DNA from: Flavobacterium davisii
GTDB taxonomy: Bacteria; Bacteroidota; Bacteroidia; Flavobacteriales; Flavobacteriaceae
DNA length: 64,000 bases
Direction of reading: 5' to 3'
Assembly (NCBI RefSeq): GCF_019565505.1
Contig: NZ_CP067378.1
Location: 2,356,001 to 2,420,000, forward strand
Below are positions 9,655-19,911 of this stretch, in pieces. The notes below the pieces were generated by a model, which was not told the DNA's origin, did not search any database, and saw only the letters and a program-made list of their open reading frames with translations. Numbering within the stretch: position 1 is the stretch's first letter; each line of letters starts with the position of its first letter. The position numbers and the translations under genes were made by a program.

Positions 9655-10883
9655 TTGGAAATAGTATGTATAATAGTTTCGGTTGCGCCAGCATTCATTT
9701 GGACAAATGTTTGGCAAATATGTCCCTTTTCGTGTCTCTCATCTTTGTTTTGAATGAGTAAATCAAAAGCTTGATTTAATTCTGTTTGATCTGAAACAGA
9801 AATACAACCCTTTTGATGTACTAAAGCAGTAGCTTCTGCAAAATGTGAATAGTTAGATCCAATTATTATAGGTACCCCAAAAGTAGCTGGTTCTAAAATA
9901 TTATGTACTCCTGGATTCCCAAAGCCTCCCCCTACATACGCAATGTCAGCATAAGAATAAATTTTAGTTAAGATGCCAATAGTATCTATAACAAATACAT
10001 TAAAATCAGCTAGATATTGATTGTTCATTTCAGAGTATAATACTACAGATTTACTGATTTTAGATGTTAAATTTAATATCTGAGGTCCTTTAATATTGTG
10101 TGGTGCAATAATAAATTTTACATCATCTGAGGATTGATTGATATATTGAACTAACAATTCCTCATCTTTAGGCCAAGAACTACCTATGACAACTGTTAAT
10201 TGATTGTTTTTAAATTCTTCAATAAAACGAAGAGAATTATTTCTTTCCAAAATAGTTACAACTCGATCAAAACGAGTGTCGCCAGAAACCGTGGAATTAT
10301 AAAAACCTATAGTCTGTAATAAATCCTTAGAAGAACTGTTTTGAACAAAGAAATGATTAAAATTTTTTAGAGCATTTCGATAAAATCCTCCATACCATTT
10401 AAAAAACAATTGTTTTGTTCTAAATATACCAGAAATAAGATAAGTGTCAATTTTTCTTTTTCCTAACTCATTTAGATAATTAGGCCAATATTCGTATTTA
10501 ATGAAAAAAACTTTTTCAGGATGTATTACTTTTAAAAAACGTTTAGCATTAGCCCTAGTATCTAATGGTAAGTATACCGTAATATCCGCAATTGTATTAT
10601 CCTTTTTGACTTCATAACCTGAAGGAGAAAAAAAAGTTAATATTATTTTATGAGTAGGAAATGTTTCTTTTATCTTTTCCATAACAGGTAAGCCCTGTTC
10701 ATATTCTCCTAAAGAAGCCGCATGAAACCAAATGGTTTTGTCCGTAGGATCAATTTTTGAAATTAACGTTTTAAAAACATTTTTTCGACCTTTAGTAAAT
10801 AAATTAATTTTAGGGTTAAAAAGAGCCACAATATTTAAAAAAAATTGCGTAAAATGAATAATTATATTGTATAGAAAAATCAT
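9651..10883 (-). CDS. waaA: 3-deoxy-D-manno-octulosonic acid (Kdo) transferase
   Basis: 410 residues, the normal WaaA/KdtA length. It starts with one hydrophobic anchor (residues 1-22), followed by the GT-B domain pair. TIWFHAASLGEYEQGLPVME (about residues 50-69) contains the family Glu in the GEYEQ motif. DIAYVGGGFGNPGVHNILEP (about residues 313-332) is the CMP-Kdo binding side. The enzyme transfers Kdo from CMP-Kdo to the lipid A precursor at the inner face of the inner membrane. It is divergent from the DegT/galE genes and overlaps the GNAT gene by 4 bp. Confidence 0.93.
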   Translation of the reverse strand: MIFLYNIIIHFTQFFLNIVALFNPKINLFTKGRKNVFKTLISKIDPTDKTIWFHAASLGEYEQGLPVMEKIKETFPTHKIILTFFSPSGYEVKKDNTIADITVYLPLDTRANAKRFLKVIHPEKVFFIKYEYWPNYLNELGKRKIDTYLISGIFRTKQLFFKWYGGFYRNALKNFNHFFVQNSSSKDLLQTIGFYNSTVSGDTRFDRVVTILERNNSLRFIEEFKNNQLTVVIGSSWPKDEELLVQYINQSSDDVKFIIAPHNIKGPQILNLTSKISKSVVLYSEMNNQYLADFNVFVIDTIGILTKIYSYADIAYVGGGFGNPGVHNILEPATFGVPIIIGSNYSHFAEATALVHQKGCISVSDQTELNQAFDLLIQNKDERHEKGHICQTFVQMNAGATETIIHTISK

Positions 10884-10950
10884 AGATTAAATTTGATGAT
10901 GCTAAAATACATTAGTTTTCTAAAATTTAGTAGAAAAGCTATTAAATTAG

Positions 10951-10958
10951 TAGCTTTG
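10951..10958 (+). promoter_or_regulatory. Promoter -7 element before the DegT gene
   Basis: TAGCTTTG matches TAnnTTTG and lies 18 bp before the ATG at 10977. I see no clear -33 TTG at the right distance. Confidence 0.55.
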
Positions 10959-10976
10959 TAATCTAAAATTTACTCG

Positions 10977-12106
10977 ATGAGAAAGATACAAATGGTTGAT
11001 TTAAAAAGCCAATATGATAAAATTAAAGAAGAAGTTAATGCTTCTATTCAGGAAGTTTTAGATACGACAACTTATATTAATGGTCCTTTAGTTCAGCAGT
11101 TTCAATCTGATTTAGAACAATATTTAGGTGTTAAACATGTAATTCCATGTGCAAATGGTACAGACGCTTTACAAATTGCCATGATGGGATTAGGTTTAAA
11201 ACCGGAGATGAGGTAATAACAGCTGATTTTACTTTTGCAGCTACTGTAGAAGTAATTGCATTATTACAGTTAACCCCTGTTTTAGTAGATGTAGACATTG
11301 ATACAATGAATATTTCTATTGAAGCAATTCAGAAAGCCATTACACCTAAAACAAAAGCGATTGTACCAGTGCATTTATTTGGTCGTGCAGCTAATATGGA
11401 TGCAATAATGGAAATAGCGCGTGAAAATAATTTATATGTCATTGAAGATAATGCACAAGCTATTGGTGCTAATTATACTTTTAAGGATGGTTCAAAAGCA
11501 AAAGTAGGTGCCATAGGACATGTTGCAGCGACTTCTTTTTTTCCATCTAAAAATTTAGGCTGTTATGGTGATGGTGGAGCTATTTTTACTAATGATGATC
11601 AATTAGCTCATGTTATAAGAGGAATTGTAAATCATGGGATGTATATACGTTATCATCATGATGTAGTAGGGGTAAATTCTCGTTTGGATAGTATTCAGGC
11701 AGGTGTATTAAAAACAAAACTCCCACATTTAGATACCTATAATAAAGCACGTAGAGAAGCCGCTCACAAATACAATGCCGCTTTAGCTTCAAATGTTAAT
11801 ATTGTTATACCTCAATTTGATATTAACCATGATGATCATGTATTTCATCAATATGTATTTCGAGTTACGAATGGCAAACGTGATGCCTTATTAGAACATT
11901 TGCAATCAAAAGGAATACCGTCTGCAATTTATTATCCAATTCCTTTACATAGTCAAAAAGCCTATTCGGATGTGCGTTATAATGACGCTGATTTTGTAGT
12001 TACTAATCAGTTAGTTAAAGAAGTAATTGCATTGCCGATGCATACGGAATTAGATGAAGAACAGATAAAATTTATCACAGAAATAGTGTTAGAATTTATA
12101 GGATAG
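10977..12106 (+). CDS. DegT/DnrJ/EryC1/StrS family aminotransferase (one frame break)
   Basis: About 377 codons. This is a PLP-dependent sugar aminotransferase fold: PCANGTDALQIAMMGLGL (PLP phosphate site), VIEDNAQAIGA with the Asp that contacts the pyridine N, and ATSFFPSKNLGCYGDGGA with the PLP-binding Lys. Such enzymes aminate keto-sugar nucleotides for LPS or capsule sugars. The frame breaks at 11204 in AAACCGGAGATGAGG. A third G (CCGGGA) restores the expected KPGDEVITADFTF. The gene lies between waaA and galE, which supports a surface polysaccharide role; the exact sugar is not known. Confidence 0.88.
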
Positions 12107-12154
12107 ATAGTAATAATCAATAACAAATAATAATAAACAAATTAATTAAATTTT

Positions 12155-13167
12155 ATGAGAATATTAGTAACAGGAGGCTTGGGGTTTATAGGGTCTCATA
12201 CTGTAGTAGAATTACAAAATAAAGGTTTCGAGGTAATTATAATAGATAATTTGTCAAATTCGTCGATAGAAGTTTTGCAACGAATTGAAAATATTACAGG
12301 AAAGAAACCTATTTTTGAAAAAATAGATTTGCGTGATAAAAAGTCAGTTCAAGATTTTTTTCAAAAATACCAAGATGTAAAAGGAGTAATTCATTTTGCA
12401 GCTAGTAAAGCAGTTGGTGAAAGTGTAGAAAATCCATTACTATATTATGAAAATAATATAAATGCTTTAGTCTATCTTTTACAAGAATTAGAACAAAAAA
12501 CAGAAGCGCATTTTATTTTTAGTTCTTCATGTACAGTTTATGGGCAAGCAGAAAAAATGCCTATAACAGAAGATGCTCCTGTACAATCTGCACTATCACC
12601 TTATGGTAATACAAAACAAATAGGGGAAGAAATAATAACAGATGTAGCTAAAGTAACTAACATAAATGCTGTTTTATTGCGTTATTTTAATCCAATTGGA
12701 GCACATCCATCAACTGAAATAGGAGAATTGCCATTAGGTGTTCCTCAGAATTTGATACCTTTTATTACACAAACAGCTATAGGATTAAGACAAGAATTGT
12801 CAGTTTTTGGAGATGATTATCCTACAGAAGATGGAACAGCTATCCGTGATTATATTCATGTGGTAGATTTAGCAAAAGCCCACGTAGTAGCATTAGAACG
12901 TCTTTTAGCTAAAAAAATGTAGAAAAAGTAGAGGTTTTTAATGTAGGAACAGGAACGGGAAGTTCGGTATTAGAAGTGATTTCAACTTTTGAGAAAGTAT
13001 CAGGTCAAAAATTACCTTATAAAATTGTAGGAAGAAGAGAAGGTGATATTACTGAAGCGTATGCGCATACAGCAAAAGCTAATGAAGTTCTAGGATGGAA
13101 GTCTGAATCTACATTAGAAGAAGCTTTAACGAGTGCTTGGGAATGGGAACAAAAAATCAGAAAATAA
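12155..13167 (+). CDS. galE: UDP-glucose 4-epimerase (one frame break)
   Basis: About 338 codons, the usual GalE length. It is an extended SDR: NAD-binding GGLGFIGSHTVVELQ at residues 7-21, FSSSCTVYG with the active-site Ser, and SPYGNTK with the catalytic Tyr and Lys. It interconverts UDP-glucose and UDP-galactose for polysaccharide synthesis. The frame is lost in a run of seven A at 12911-12917. Eight A give AKKNVEKVEVFNVGTGTG, the expected continuation, and the last 80 residues are otherwise intact. Confidence 0.92.
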
Positions 13168-13230
13168 GGAAAAAAGACCGAAAAGAAATAACTTAGTGAA
13201 AATATTTTTTAGTATACTAAATGCTTAGTC

Positions 13231-13304
13231 TTATTTAACTTACTTTGCTCGCTCTATTTTACAAATTAAAGATTCAAATAAAATAAGCGAGCAAAGTTAA
13301 ATAA
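13231..13304. terminator. Large inverted repeat between convergent galE and gpmI
   Basis: The arms TTATTTAACTTACTTTGCTCGCT (13231-13253) and its complement at 13286-13304 differ only by a 4-nt bulge. They enclose 32 bp. The site lies between two converging genes and probably serves as a two-way transcription stop. Confidence 0.7.
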
Positions 13305-13351
13305 CATTTTAGATGGTTAACCTTTCTTAAATACTTCTTGCAAAGGAAGAT

Positions 13352-14869
13352 TTATATAAGAGATTTTCCACTCATAACTTCTGGTTTACAAATCCCCATT
13401 AATTCCAAAATAGTAGGCGCTATATCTCCTAAAACACCACTATTAATATTTTTTAATTCAGGATCTATTAAAATAATAGGAACAGGATTTGTTGTATGAG
13501 CCGTATTAGGACTTCCGTCAGGGTTAATCATGGTATCACAATTACCATGATCAGCAATAAGTATTGTTGTATAATAATTTTCTAAAGCGGTTGTTATAAC
13601 TTCTTGAACACACTGATCTACGGCTTCACATGCTTTAATTGCTGCTTGCATATTGCCTGTATGTCCTACCATGTCACCATTTGCAAAGTTAAGACACACA
13701 AAATCGACACTTCCATTTTTTAATTCTGAAACTAAAGCAGTTTTTAGGGCAAAAGCACTCATCTCAGGTTGTAAATCGTAGGTAGCAACTTTAGGCGATG
13801 GACACAAAATTCGGGTTTCTCCTTCAAATGGTTCTTCTCTACCTCCAGAAAAGAAAAAGGTAACATGCGGATATTTTTCAGTTTCAGCTATTCTAATTTG
13901 TTTTTTACCCGCTTTTGCTACTACTTCGCCTAATGTTTCCGTTATGTTATCTTTATCATAAATAACATGTACATTTTTATAAGTGTCATCATAGTTGGTC
14001 ATCGTTACATAATACAAGTCTAAATGATTCATGTTTTGCTCTTGAAGATCTTTTTGGGAAAGAACTTCTGTTAGTTCACGACCTCTATCTGTTCTGAAAT
14101 TAAAGAAAACAACGACATCCCCATTTTGTATTTTAGCTAAAGGCTCTTGATTATCATTTACTAATACAATTGGTTCTATAAATTCATCTGTTATATTATT
14201 AAAATAACTTTCTCGTATAGCTGTTACAGGATCATTGGCCTTTTTACCTATACCTAGTACCATAACATCATACGCTTTTTTTATACGTTCCCAGCGTTTG
14301 TCACGATCCATGGCAAAATAACGCCCCGTTATAGTGGCAATTTTAGCCGCTGAATGCGTACAATATTCAGCTAAATCATTTATATGTCTTTCCCCAGATT
14401 TAGGATCTACATCACGACCATCTGTAAAAGCATGAATAAAAACTTTTTCTAAGCCATAATCTTGTGCAGAATCTAATAGTCCCTTTAAATGATCCGTATG
14501 CGAGTGAACACCACCATCTGAAACTAATCCTAAAAAATGTACGGGTTTGTCATTTTTTTTAGCGTATTCATAGGCCTTTATTAGTACCTTTTCATTATTT
14601 AAAGTTTTGTTTTGAACTGCTAGATTAATTTTAGCTAAATCCTGATACACTATCCTTCCAGCACCCAAGTTCATGTGACCTACTTCGCTATTTCCCATTT
14701 GTCCGTCAGGTAATCCTACATTAAGTCCATCAGTTCGTAATGTAGCATTCGGAAATTGTGTATAGAGATTGTCTATGAACGGAGTATTGGCTTGATCTAT
14801 AGCAGATACTTTAGGGTCAGGTGATTTTCCCCAACCATCAAGAATCATTAAAATTACTTTTTTACTCAT
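13352..14869 (-). CDS. gpmI: 2,3-bisphosphoglycerate-independent phosphoglycerate mutase
   Basis: 505 residues from the ATG at 14869, which starts MSKKVILMILDGWGKSPDP. The frame is open further upstream, but that part is not conserved protein. The alkaline-phosphatase-like fold is clear: ILDGWG with the first metal-binding Asp, DGQMGNSEVGHMNLGAGR with the phospho-Ser, HAFTDGRDVDPKSG, and LIADHGNCD and NTAHTTNPVP near the end. It interconverts 3- and 2-phosphoglycerate in glycolysis with Mn2+. The gene converges with galE; repeat A2 lies upstream. Confidence 0.97.
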   Translation of the reverse strand: MSKKVILMILDGWGKSPDPKVSAIDQANTPFIDNLYTQFPNATLRTDGLNVGLPDGQMGNSEVGHMNLGAGRIVYQDLAKINLAVQNKTLNNEKVLIKAYEYAKKNDKPVHFLGLVSDGGVHSHTDHLKGLLDSAQDYGLEKVFIHAFTDGRDVDPKSGERHINDLAEYCTHSAAKIATITGRYFAMDRDKRWERIKKAYDVMVLGIGKKANDPVTAIRESYFNNITDEFIEPIVLVNDNQEPLAKIQNGDVVVFFNFRTDRGRELTEVLSQKDLQEQNMNHLDLYYVTMTNYDDTYKNVHVIYDKDNITETLGEVVAKAGKKQIRIAETEKYPHVTFFFSGGREEPFEGETRILCPSPKVATYDLQPEMSAFALKTALVSELKNGSVDFVCLNFANGDMVGHTGNMQAAIKACEAVDQCVQEVITTALENYYTTILIADHGNCDTMINPDGSPNTAHTTNPVPIILIDPELKNINSGVLGDIAPTILELMGICKPEVMSGKSLI

Positions 14870-14993
14870 CTTTAGAAGTGTTATTTGAAACCTCAAAATT
14901 AGGAATTTGAAATTAAATAGAATCTTTAATTGGAACATATTATAGAGCGAGTTTATCAAACGTCATTTTTTTTGTGAATTAGAGATGAAATTA

Positions 14994-15095
14994 TTCCAGA
15001 TTTCGCACTAGATTTTGTTGTGAAAGAAAAATAAAAAGGAAGAAGAACTGGTCAATTCACTTCGTTCGAGTCTAAGTGAAAAATTTGAGATTAAT
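14994..15095. repeat. Repeat family A, internally deleted copy A2
   Basis: The left end TTCCAGATTTCGCACTAGATT and right end TTCGTTCGAGTCTAAGTG match A1, with about 100 bp of the interior missing. It sits in the 488-bp spacer between gpmI and the transpeptidase gene, which is otherwise empty. Confidence 0.75.
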
Positions 15096-15357
15096 AGGAT
15101 ATAAAATAAGTTACTATAGTTATTATTCTGGCTGCATTGATATGGAGTAGACTAAAAAACGAGATAATTATTAACAGAAAGTAAATAATTGAAGTTGCTA
15201 GTTTAAAAGAGGTAAAAAGATGTAATCCATATAACGTATATAACAACAAATCGATAAAATGCAAAAAAAACCGACAAAATGCAGAAATAATTTGCCGTCT
15301 GGATTTTTTTTTAGATATTTGTATTGTAGTAATAACAATATAAATAAAAGATTGTCA

Positions 15358-16065
15358 ATGGTTTACAGATTTTTACCCCTTGTTTTGTTATTCTTAATGT
15401 CTTTTTCCCCAAAGACTGCTAATAACGTGAATTCTGACTTGGTAACGAGTAAAAGCGATTATGCTGCGTTAGCCAAAATTGAGATGATCTATTTCTCTTT
15501 AGACGCAAACCATTTGGTACTACCGCCTATGGAATGTTTTAAGAAAGCAATGTTAGGATATTATTCATTAAAAGAAAAAGGTTTAATAGAAAAAGAAGTA
15601 TTAACAGTAATTGATTTTAGTTTATCATCAACTAAAAAAAGAATGTGGGTTATTGATTTAATTTCGAATAGAATTTTATTTAATAATTTGGTTACACATG
15701 GAATGAAATCAGGAGGTGAGTTTGCTAGTAGTTTTTCAAATGAATTGAATTCTAGTAAAAGTAGCCTAGGTTTTTATATAACAGGAGAAACCTACATAGG
15801 TAAGCATGGTTTATCTCTTAAATTAGATGGACAAGAAAGAGGTATTAATGACAATGCTAGAAATCGTTCCGTTGTAATGCACGGAGCCGAATACGCTAAT
15901 CCTGCTGTTATAAAAATACAAGGCTATTTAGGGAGGAGTCAAGGGTGTCCAGCTATACCTGAGGCAATTAAATATGATGTGATAAATGCTGTAAAAGACA
16001 AAACATGTTTATTTATTTATCACCCTACTAGAGCTTATGATATTGTTAGTAAGTTGATCACTTAA
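15358..16065 (+). CDS. YkuD_2-type murein L,D-transpeptidase family protein
   Basis: 235 residues from the ATG at 15358, chosen because it opens a normal signal peptide (MVYRFLPLVLLFLMSFSP). An in-frame ATG at 15259 would give an unlikely 33-residue extension. The C-terminal half matches the YkuD_2 family: VTHGMKSGG, VMHGAEYANP and RSQGCPAIPEA, the last with the catalytic Cys of the S-x-G-C motif. The expected role is cross-linking or modifying peptidoglycan in the periplasm. The gene runs into the end of the next, convergent transpeptidase gene with a 57-bp overlap. Confidence 0.85.
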   Translation: MVYRFLPLVLLFLMSFSPKTANNVNSDLVTSKSDYAALAKIEMIYFSLDANHLVLPPMECFKKAMLGYYSLKEKGLIEKEVLTVIDFSLSSTKKRMWVIDLISNRILFNNLVTHGMKSGGEFASSFSNELNSSKSSLGFYITGETYIGKHGLSLKLDGQERGINDNARNRSVVMHGAEYANPAVIKIQGYLGRSQGCPAIPEAIKYDVINAVKDKTCLFIYHPTRAYDIVSKLIT

Positions 16066-17661
16066 TCGTAAATATAATTCAGAATCATATTGATAAATAT
16101 CGTTTCGAAATTGTATCAAACCCTTATCATACCAAGCTGTAAAGTATAGAAAATGAATCCCGAAATTCTGACTTACTCTTACAGCTTTTGTTTCCTTCTT
16201 CTGAATAATAGTGTCAATTTCTGCTAATGAATAAACAGGTATTTCTATCAGTTTCTTTTTGTATGTAGGAACGCTGTTTTTTGTTTTGTTTTTTTGAATA
16301 ACTTCTTCTTTTATATACTCCTTTTTAAGTTTGTCTCTTAATAAATATTCCGCTAGAGGAAGGGGCTTTTCTATTCTAACACAGCCAGAACTTAAAGCGC
16401 GATATTGATTTGTAAAAAGTTCCCGATGGTTTGTGTCGTGCATATAAACCAAATGATTATTGTTGAAATTTATTTTAACTAAACCTAAAGAATTGTTATA
16501 ACCGGGACTTTGAACGTATTTGTACGTTAAAGCATCCTCAGGTTTCCAAGAATAGGGTGATATTTCTTTATTTTTAGTATTAAAAATTTTGATTTTACTT
16601 TTGTAAAAATAATTTCTACTTTTTGTAGCAGCAGGTACTAGATCTTCTTTTATTATAGTAGGGGGAACCGTCCAAGTAGGATTGAAAATAATATTGTCAA
16701 CTTTTGAAGATAAAATAGGTGTTTTGCGTTTAGGTTGACCAATTACTACTCGATAAGTTTTTGTAGTATCATTATTTTCTACAACCTGTAGTTCAAAATC
16801 AGTAAGATTAACAGCCAAAAAATTATTTCCTAAATCAGCAGGAAACCATCGCCATCTTTCAAGATTTACCATTATTTGTCGTTTGCGGTATTCCTTGCTG
16901 TAATTCAATGCTTTTAGAGTACCTAAACCTATTAGGCCATCTGATTGTAAACCATGACGCTTTTGAAATGAGATAATTGCTTTTTTTAAATTTTCATCAA
17001 ACGTTTTATTGACAAGCGTGTCACTAGATTTTAAGTCACCCCATAGTCGAAGTCTCTTTTTAATTTTGGAAATTGTACCGCTGTTTTTGAGTCCAAAGTA
17101 TAGTTTTTCGTTTAATTTAGGTTTAATAGTATCAAAAACTTCATCAGGCATAGTGTTAATCTTTAACAAAGCCTTTTTCAACTGATTATAAATAAAGTGA
17201 TGAGGTTTACTTTGCTTAATTAAACTGTCTACTTGTTTTTTTGCTAAAATAATAGATAAAATAGAATCCGTTACTATTGGTTTTGGTGTTATTTCCCAGT
17301 CAGAATAAATTTCATTAGCATTAAGTTTTCCATTTCTTAAGTGAGAACTATATTTAATTAGAGCAATCGTGAGTAATTGGTGGTAACTTTCTTTTTGGTC
17401 AGAGGTTAGGACTATAGAATCTTCATATTTTAATAATTCAGAATAGTGATAGTCCTCTGGATTCAATCCCTCCTCTGTCGATTTTCTGATAGCTTCTAAT
17501 AAATCCATTCTGTTTTCATCTAAATCCCAATTATCCAATAAAGTTTCGTTCTTCAAAGCTTTTTCTATACTTTCTTCAGTTGAAAAAAATCTAGGATTTG
17601 TGTTGTTAGCACAACTTACATATATTAAAACAGATAGTAGTATTGAGTAAAACTTTTTCAT
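16009..17661 (-). CDS. L,D-transpeptidase, YcbB/LdtD-like lipoprotein
   Basis: 550 residues. The signal peptide ends in LIYVSCANN, a lipobox with Cys at residue 17. Next come a YcbB-like scaffold domain (about 30-190), a PG_binding_1 domain (ISFQKRHGLQSDGLIGLGTL, about 230-250), and a YkuD catalytic domain (about 265-450) with VYMHDTNHRELF and RALSSGCVRIEKP; the Cys is the nucleophile. The enzyme should form 3-3 cross-links in peptidoglycan. It is anchored in the membrane, while its convergent neighbour is a soluble YkuD_2 protein. The two stop codons overlap by 57 bp. Confidence 0.92.
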   Translation of the reverse strand: MKKFYSILLSVLIYVSCANNTNPRFFSTEESIEKALKNETLLDNWDLDENRMDLLEAIRKSTEEGLNPEDYHYSELLKYEDSIVLTSDQKESYHQLLTIALIKYSSHLRNGKLNANEIYSDWEITPKPIVTDSILSIILAKKQVDSLIKQSKPHHFIYNQLKKALLKINTMPDEVFDTIKPKLNEKLYFGLKNSGTISKIKKRLRLWGDLKSSDTLVNKTFDENLKKAIISFQKRHGLQSDGLIGLGTLKALNYSKEYRKRQIMVNLERWRWFPADLGNNFLAVNLTDFELQVVENNDTTKTYRVVIGQPKRKTPILSSKVDNIIFNPTWTVPPTIIKEDLVPAATKSRNYFYKSKIKIFNTKNKEISPYSWKPEDALTYKYVQSPGYNNSLGLVKINFNNNHLVYMHDTNHRELFTNQYRALSSGCVRIEKPLPLAEYLLRDKLKKEYIKEEVIQKNKTKNSVPTYKKKLIEIPVYSLAEIDTIIQKKETKAVRVSQNFGIHFLYFTAWYDKGLIQFRNDIYQYDSELYLRLSDQLTNNIISSSRVINK

Positions 17662-17975
17662 ATATTAATTTCTTTGTGCATAACATAGTGTAAACTGATG
17701 TTGATTATGTCAAAAATCGTTTGTATTTGATCCTTTAATTTTAACATAGAAATCTACAGGGGTTATTTTGGTATTCAACCAAACTAATCATGTGGATTTT
17801 ATTTTCAAAAACTGTTCCAAATGATTTAATAATAATTCCCATGCTTTCTTGTTTGATCTTTATATGAAACAGTCTTATTTTTATTTGGAACTGATAACTA
17901 GCATTGAATAATATATTTTATCAAACAGATTAATATTTGATCAAAAATCTGATGGATCACTTTAAAAAAATGAAG
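17662..17975. other. Non-coding spacer upstream of the LdtD-like gene
   Basis: I see no gene, RNA or strong repeat here. The promoter of the LdtD-like gene must lie at the left edge, but no clear TAnnTTTG could be placed. Confidence 0.5.
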
Positions 17976-18070
17976 ATGTTCTAAAAGGTCACAATCTTGT
18001 CTTAGCTATAGAGAGAAATCAGATAATACTGATAATAAAGTGATTTCTCCTGTCGTTGAAGTGATAGATT
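17976..18070. repeat. Repeat family B, copy B1
   Basis: TTCTAAAAGGTCACAATCTTGTC and GATAATACTGATAATAAAGTGA match the two other copies (25322, 27628) in order and spacing. The outer AGAGGCT end is missing. It is non-coding. Confidence 0.6.
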
Positions 18071-18270
18071 AAATGTTTAATTGTGACTTTTTATATACCT
18101 TCATAAATATTTCTTTTTAGTGAATTAAATATCTCTTTTTAGTTCCTTGTTTAAATAATCATAATATACAAAAATAAGATTTTATAAATGAAGAGATTCA
18201 TTTTAAAATAAGATTTTATCGAGTAAATAAGTTATTGATCGATTTTTTAAAAAAAAATGCTTCAAAAAAT

Positions 18271-18300
18271 TTGGAGAAACAAAAAACATGCTTATATTTG
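18271..18300 (+). promoter_or_regulatory. Promoter of tRNA-Gly
   Basis: TTG at 18271-18273, a 19-bp spacer and TATATTTG at 18293-18300, followed by CACTCGCAA. The spacing and sequence are the same as for the first tRNA-Gln promoter. Confidence 0.8.
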
Positions 18301-18310
18301 CACTCGCAAT

Positions 18311-18383
<73 letters not shown>

Positions 18384-18385
18384 CT

Positions 18386-18412
18386 AAGCCCAAGAATTTC
18401 TTGGGCTTTTTT
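18386..18412 (+). terminator. Intrinsic terminator of tRNA-Gly
   Basis: The 9-bp stem AAGCCCAAG/CTTGGGCTT with a 5-nt loop is followed by six T. Confidence 0.9.
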
Positions 18413-18527
18413 ATTAGTTTTATATTGCTAATCAAAACAAATCAAGTCCAAACCTGTGGATTAGGAAAAAAGTTTGACAATCTGAGTTTACTAAAGTGAT
18501 AAATAAGATGTTGCTTCTATAATTAAA

Positions 18528-18568
18528 AAACGGATCTAATTTTTAATTATTTAAAACTAGATCCGTTT
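18528..18568 (-). terminator. Intrinsic terminator of pepE
   Basis: The 11-bp stem AAACGGATCTA/TAGATCCGTTT is followed, on the minus strand, by a run of T. It lies 18 bp past the pepE stop codon. Confidence 0.85.
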
Positions 18569-18586
18569 GATTCCAATACCTGCTTG

Positions 18587-19294
18587 TTATGTTAAAAAGT
18601 TTAAATTTTCTTCAGGAGCCATTTCTACAGGAAACTCTCCCGATCTAAAAAGTCTGGCAGTAAGTTCACCTCTTAAAAAAATATTATTATTATAAACTTC
18701 TAGCCAACTTCCTTCTCGTAATCCTAAAACAGGAATCGTATTTAGTTTATGAAATTCGTTAATACGGATTTCTCGGGTTTCGCCCATGTGGGTAGCCCCT
18801 TCAATTGGATCTAAATAATGAGGGTTTAAATTAAAAGGAATTAAGCCCAATGTGTTAAAACTAGGGGGTAAAATGATAGGCATATCATTGGTTGTGTTCA
18901 TTGTTTTACCGCCAATATTGCTTCCCGCGCTTGTTCCAAGATAAGGTGTTCCATTTTCAATTACCTCTTTTAAAATAGAGATTAAGTCTTTTTCATAAAG
19001 TTTGGTTACCAATAAAAAAGTATTACCACCACCTGTAAAGATGGCTTCAGCATTTTGTACTGCTTCTATAGTATTTTCAAATTCATGTATTCCTTTTACC
19101 GTGATATCAATTTTTAAAAAAGCTTCCCTTACTTTTGAAGTGTATTCGTCATAACTTATTCCGTTTGGTTGCGCATACGGTATAAAAAGTAAAGTCTTTA
19201 CTCCGTCAAAATGCTTGCTTAAAGTAGGTAGTAAATATTCTAAATAACCACCGCTGTATAAAGTGGATGTGCTTGCTAAAATAACTTTTTTCAT
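18587..19294 (-). CDS. pepE: Dipeptidase E (alpha-aspartyl dipeptidase), family S51
   Basis: 235 residues, the usual length. The nucleophile elbow GTSAGSNIGG near residues 120-129 carries the catalytic Ser, and AIFTGGGNTF (about residues 84-93) is the oxyanion region. NLNPHYLDP contains the likely catalytic His. PepE cleaves Asp-X dipeptides in the cytoplasm, which would fit downstream of the Asp/Glu-specific DPP11 encoded at the start of this window; that link is inference. It is a single-gene unit with its own terminator. Confidence 0.92.
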   Translation of the reverse strand: MKKVILASTSTLYSGGYLEYLLPTLSKHFDGVKTLLFIPYAQPNGISYDEYTSKVREAFLKIDITVKGIHEFENTIEAVQNAEAIFTGGGNTFLLVTKLYEKDLISILKEVIENGTPYLGTSAGSNIGGKTMNTTNDMPIILPPSFNTLGLIPFNLNPHYLDPIEGATHMGETREIRINEFHKLNTIPVLGLREGSWLEVYNNNIFLRGELTARLFRSGEFPVEMAPEENLNFLT

Positions 19295-19498
19295 TTTTAT
19301 AAATTTGAATCAAATATACAGAATTAACAAAATTTTACTATCCTATTAGTGCTTTATTGACTAAAAGGCCTACTATTTTTACAAAAAAAATAGGGCTAAA
19401 AAAAGATACTTTTGTTCTTTTGTATAGAATCTGTCTTTGCTCAGTAAATAAAATATTAAAGGAGGAATAGAAGTAAGTTTAACAAAAAAGATAGTTTA

Positions 19499-19867
19499 AT
19501 GGTTATTAATCGAACGACAAGGTATTGGGTTTGTACAAATCCAATGAGAGAGTTCGAAATAGTATCTTGTCTAGAAGATATTTTGGTAATAGCTTCTCCA
19601 AATATAGAGCCACTTCAGATACAGTTAAATGTAAGTTCTTTCAAGACAGATGTACTTTTGCTTCGTTTTTTTAAAAATAAAAGAATTAGAGAGGTATATA
19701 TCAAACGATTTACAGTCCTATCACGAGGAAGAGTGAATAAAAATACAGCATTAGAATATAAAGTAAAAGAAAGTAAAGAGAATTTTTATGATTTAAATTC
19801 AAAATGGCCTTTAGAAGGAATTCTAAATACGTTTTCAGGAAAAACGAAAATGGTTGAAAAGTACTAG
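19499..19867 (+). CDS. Hypothetical protein, 122 residues
   Basis: I do not recognise this family. The product is basic and soluble, with no signal peptide or membrane segment. A TAnnTTTG-like element (TACTTTTG, 19407-19414) lies upstream. The C-terminus, GILNTFSGKTKMVEKY, resembles a translated segment at 20160-20205 on the other side of repeat A3 (GLINQISGRIAMLKRI), so the ORF may belong to a partly duplicated or broken gene. The ORF length and codon use make it plausible but not certain. Confidence 0.45.
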   Translation: MVINRTTRYWVCTNPMREFEIVSCLEDILVIASPNIEPLQIQLNVSSFKTDVLLLRFFKNKRIREVYIKRFTVLSRGRVNKNTALEYKVKESKENFYDLNSKWPLEGILNTFSGKTKMVEKY

Positions 19868-19911
19868 AAAATGAAAAATATGAATCCAATACAGTCAGAC
19901 TTTTAAATAAA

